A stretch of DNA of 57,163 bases from Burkholderiales bacterium (GTDB lineage: Bacteria > Pseudomonadota > Gammaproteobacteria > Burkholderiales > Burkholderiaceae_C). The notes beneath the pieces were generated by a model, which saw only the letters and a list, made by a program, of their open reading frames with translations, did no database searches and was not told where the DNA came from. Positions 54,951-57,163 of the stretch are shown in pieces; positions within the stretch are counted from its first letter, which is position 1; every line of letters begins with the position of its first letter. Position numbers and translations under genes: made by a program. The stretch lies in contig JAABRA010000381.1 in assembly GCA_011391155.1 (NCBI GenBank), positions 1 through 57,163 on the forward strand, in the 5' to 3' direction.

Positions 54951-57163
54951 TCAGGGATGTGCCACAGCCGCGTCTGCGCGCGGGCCCGGTGACGCCACGC
55001 GTTGCCGGTACAGCGCGTAATACAGGACCGGGATCACCACCAGCGTGAGCAGGGTGGAGACCAGAATGCCGAAGATCAGCGAGATGGCCAGGCCATTGAA
55101 GATCGGGTCGTCCAGGATGAAGAAGGCGCCGATCATGGCGGCCAGCCCGGTCAGCGCGATCGGCTGGGCGCGCACCGCGGCCGAGCTGACCACGGCGTCC
55201 TTGAAGTCCATGCCCTGGGCGACCTGCAGTTCGATGAAGTCCACCAGCAGGATGGAGTTGCGCACGATGATGCCGGCCAGCGCGATCATGCCGATCATCG
55301 AGGTTGCCGTGAACTGCGCGCCCAGCAGCGCATGGCCGGGCATGACGCCGATGATGGTCAGCGGAATCGGCGCCATGATGACCAGCGGCGTCATGTAGCT
55401 CTTGAACTGCACCACCACCAGCAGATAGATCAGGATCAGGCCGACGGCGTAGGCCGTGCCCATGTCGCGGAAAGTCTCGTAGGTGATCTGCCATTCGCCG
55501 TCCCACTTCAACGCGTACTGGCGCCAGGCATCGTCAGGCTGCCGGATCCAGTATTCACCGAGCTCGCCGGCATTGGGCAGTGCCGCCGCGGCCAGATGCG
55601 GCCGGATGGCGAACAGTCCGTACAGCGGCGAGTCGAGCTTGCCCGCCATGTCGCCGAAGACATAGCTCAGGGGCCGCATGTCCTTGGTGAACAGCGGCTT
55701 GTCAATCACGCCACGGTCCACCTGCACCAGTTCGGACAGCGGCACCATCTGCCCATTGCGCGCCTTCATGGGCAAGGCCAGCAGCGCATCCAGACCCACC
55801 TGCGCGTCACGCGGCAGTTGCAGGCGCACCGGCACCGGGTATTTGCTCTGGCCGTCGTGCAGGTAGGCCGCATCCCCGCCGGAGAGTGCCGCGTGCACCG
55901 TCTGCGCGATGGCCGCCACCGGGATGCCGAGGGACTCGGCGCGTTGCCGGCGTACCGTCAGGTGCGCGCGCGGTGCGTCTTCCTTGAGCGAAGTGTCGAT
56001 GCCCACGATATCGGCGGTCTGGCCGAAGGCCTTGGCCACCCGCAGGGCCAGTTGCTGGCGGCCGGCTTCGTCAGGCCCGTAGATCTCGGCCACCAGCGGA
56101 CTCATCACGGGCGGGCCGGGCGGTACTTCGACCACCTTGACGCGCGCGTTGTGGCGCGCGCCGATTTTTTCCAGCTCCGGGCGCAGGCGCTGGGCGATGA
56201 CGTGACTCTGGTCGTCGCGGCGGCTCTTGTCCACCAGGTTCACCTGCAGATCACCCTGCTCGACGTCGGCGCGCAGGTAGTACTGCCGCACCAGGCCATT
56301 GAAGGTGATTGGGCTGGCGGTGCCGGCATAACCCTGCAGGTCCAGCACCTCGGGCTGCTGCGCCAGGAACCCGCCCAGTTCGTGCAGCGCGGCGGCGGTG
56401 TTTTCCAGCGGCGTGCCGGCGGGCATCTCGACCACCACCTGGAATTCGCTTTTGTTGTCGAAGGGCAGCATCTTCAGCACCACCCACTGCACCAGGGTCA
56501 GGCCGACCGACAAGGCCAGCGCTGCCAGGATGCCGGCCAGCAGCAGCCAGCGCTTGCGCGAGCTGTTCAGGAAGGGCGTGAGGACGCGGGTGAAGAGGCG
56601 TTGCAGCTTCGGGCCCAGGCCTTTGGCCGGTTCCACGGCGGCAGCGGGCCCTGCGTGTCCATGGCCATGTGACTTCATCAGCTTGAGCGCGAGCCAGGGC
56701 GTGATGGTGAAGGCGATCGCCAGCGAGATGGCCATGCCCAGGCTGGCATTGATCGGGATTGGGCTCATGTAAGGCCCCATCAGGCCGCTGACAAAGGCCA
56801 TAGGCAGCAGTGCGGCGATGACGGTGAGCGTGGCCAGAATGGTGGGGCCGCCGACTTCGTCCACAGCGGTGGGGATGATCTCGCGCAGCGACTTGCCAGG
56901 GAACAGGTTCTGGTGCCGGTGGATGTTCTCCACCACCACGATGGCGTCATCGACCAGGATGCCGATCGAAAAAATCAGCGCGAACAGCGACACACGGTTG
57001 AGCGTGAAGCCCCAGGCCCAGCTGGCAAACAACGTGGCCATGAGCGTCAGGATCACGGCCGAACCCACGATCACGGCTTCACGCACGCCCAATGCAAATC
57101 CCACCAGCAGGATCACCGAACCGGTGGCGAAGGCCAGTTTCTGGATCAGCTTGTTGGCTTTGT
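54951..57163 (-). CDS. RND efflux pump permease, N-terminal part missing (window end)
   Basis: The frame is open to the last base, so the start lies beyond the window; about 737 residues are seen of an expected 1050-1100. The proton-relay helix FSIGILVDDAIVVVENIH and the later helix set around ILIYLLVVVQFKSYMTPLVI and GIIVRNSILLVDF are typical of the AcrB/HAE class. The periplasmic docking domain lies between them. It pumps an unknown substrate out with the aid of a fusion protein and channel, and seems to be in one transcript with sqr. Confidence 0.9.
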   Translation of the reverse strand, partial: KANKLIQKLAFATGSVILLVGFALGVREAVIVGSAVILTLMATLFASWAWGFTLNRVSLFALIFSIGILVDDAIVVVENIHRHQNLFPGKSLREIIPTAVDEVGGPTILATLTVIAALLPMAFVSGLMGPYMSPIPINASLGMAISLAIAFTITPWLALKLMKSHGHGHAGPAAAVEPAKGLGPKLQRLFTRVLTPFLNSSRKRWLLLAGILAALALSVGLTLVQWVVLKMLPFDNKSEFQVVVEMPAGTPLENTAAALHELGGFLAQQPEVLDLQGYAGTASPITFNGLVRQYYLRADVEQGDLQVNLVDKSRRDDQSHVIAQRLRPELEKIGARHNARVKVVEVPPGPPVMSPLVAEIYGPDEAGRQQLALRVAKAFGQTADIVGIDTSLKEDAPRAHLTVRRQRAESLGIPVAAIAQTVHAALSGGDAAYLHDGQSKYPVPVRLQLPRDAQVGLDALLALPMKARNGQMVPLSELVQVDRGVIDKPLFTKDMRPLSYVFGDMAGKLDSPLYGLFAIRPHLAAAALPNAGELGEYWIRQPDDAWRQYALKWDGEWQITYETFRDMGTAYAVGLILIYLLVVVQFKSYMTPLVIMAPIPLTIIGVMPGHALLGAQFTATSMIGMIALAGIIVRNSILLVDFIELQVAQGMDFKDAVVSSAAVRAQPIALTGLAAMIGAFFILDDPIFNGLAISLIFGILVSTLLTLVVIPVLYYALYRQRVASPGPRADAAVAHP

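Overview
The window comes from a GC-rich betaproteobacterium, almost certainly Burkholderiales and most likely Comamonadaceae (a Rhodoferax- or Polaromonas-like organism). The reasons are the gene orders bamE-dapB-exbB-exbD-leuS-lptE-holA-proA and hpf-ptsN-hprK, a DUF3422 protein, a Bug-family binding protein beside tcuRAB, and two kinds of intergenic repeat that I recall from this family. Nearly every base is coding. No rRNA, tRNA, CRISPR array, prophage or insertion sequence was seen.

Layout. 1-1145: the end of an MFS exporter and a class II glutamine amidotransferase. 1256-5752 (minus): gshA, kup and gshB, with glutathione synthesis split around a potassium transporter. 5869-16243 (minus): a conserved hypothetical gene, proA, holA, lptE, leuS, exbD, exbB, dapB and bamE. 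BamE carries a long KAEAQA repeat and a broken-off C-terminal domain. 16323-20198: fur, then hprK-ptsN-hpf without rpoN, and an MFS transporter. 20466-21452: corA. 21511-29469 (minus): the most unusual region, a four-gene surface-fibre operon made of a secreted Asn/Gln-motif protein, a CsgG/HfaB-like lipoprotein with an OmpA-like tail, a 1484-residue repeat protein and a pentapeptide-repeat lipoprotein.

29954-34310 (minus): fadD, mtnP, a class II aldolase and mtnA, which together look like a DHAP shunt for methylthioadenosine or 5'-deoxyadenosine. 34501-37590: pntAB. 37758-40275 (plus): nudJ-like, slyD-like and mnmA. 40294-45055 (minus): a Bug binding protein, tcuB, tcuA and tcuR for tricarballylate or related acids. 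45325-47255 (plus): two paralogous small membrane proteins and a Tat-type metallo-beta-lactamase-fold hydrolase. 47266-57163 (minus): thioesterase, hydrolase, rhodanese, methyltransferase and DUF3422, followed upstream by a sulfide/persulfide set of CsoR-family regulator, TDT/SLAC1-type exporter, OsmC, DUF2892 protein, type I sulfide:quinone oxidoreductase and an RND pump cut by the window edge.

Seven copies of a dispersed repeat (core near ATGACCATTCYACGCTGGG) are scattered through the window. Two bracket gshB and one lies in frame inside leuS. All calls come from reading the sequence and from remembered families; no database search was run.
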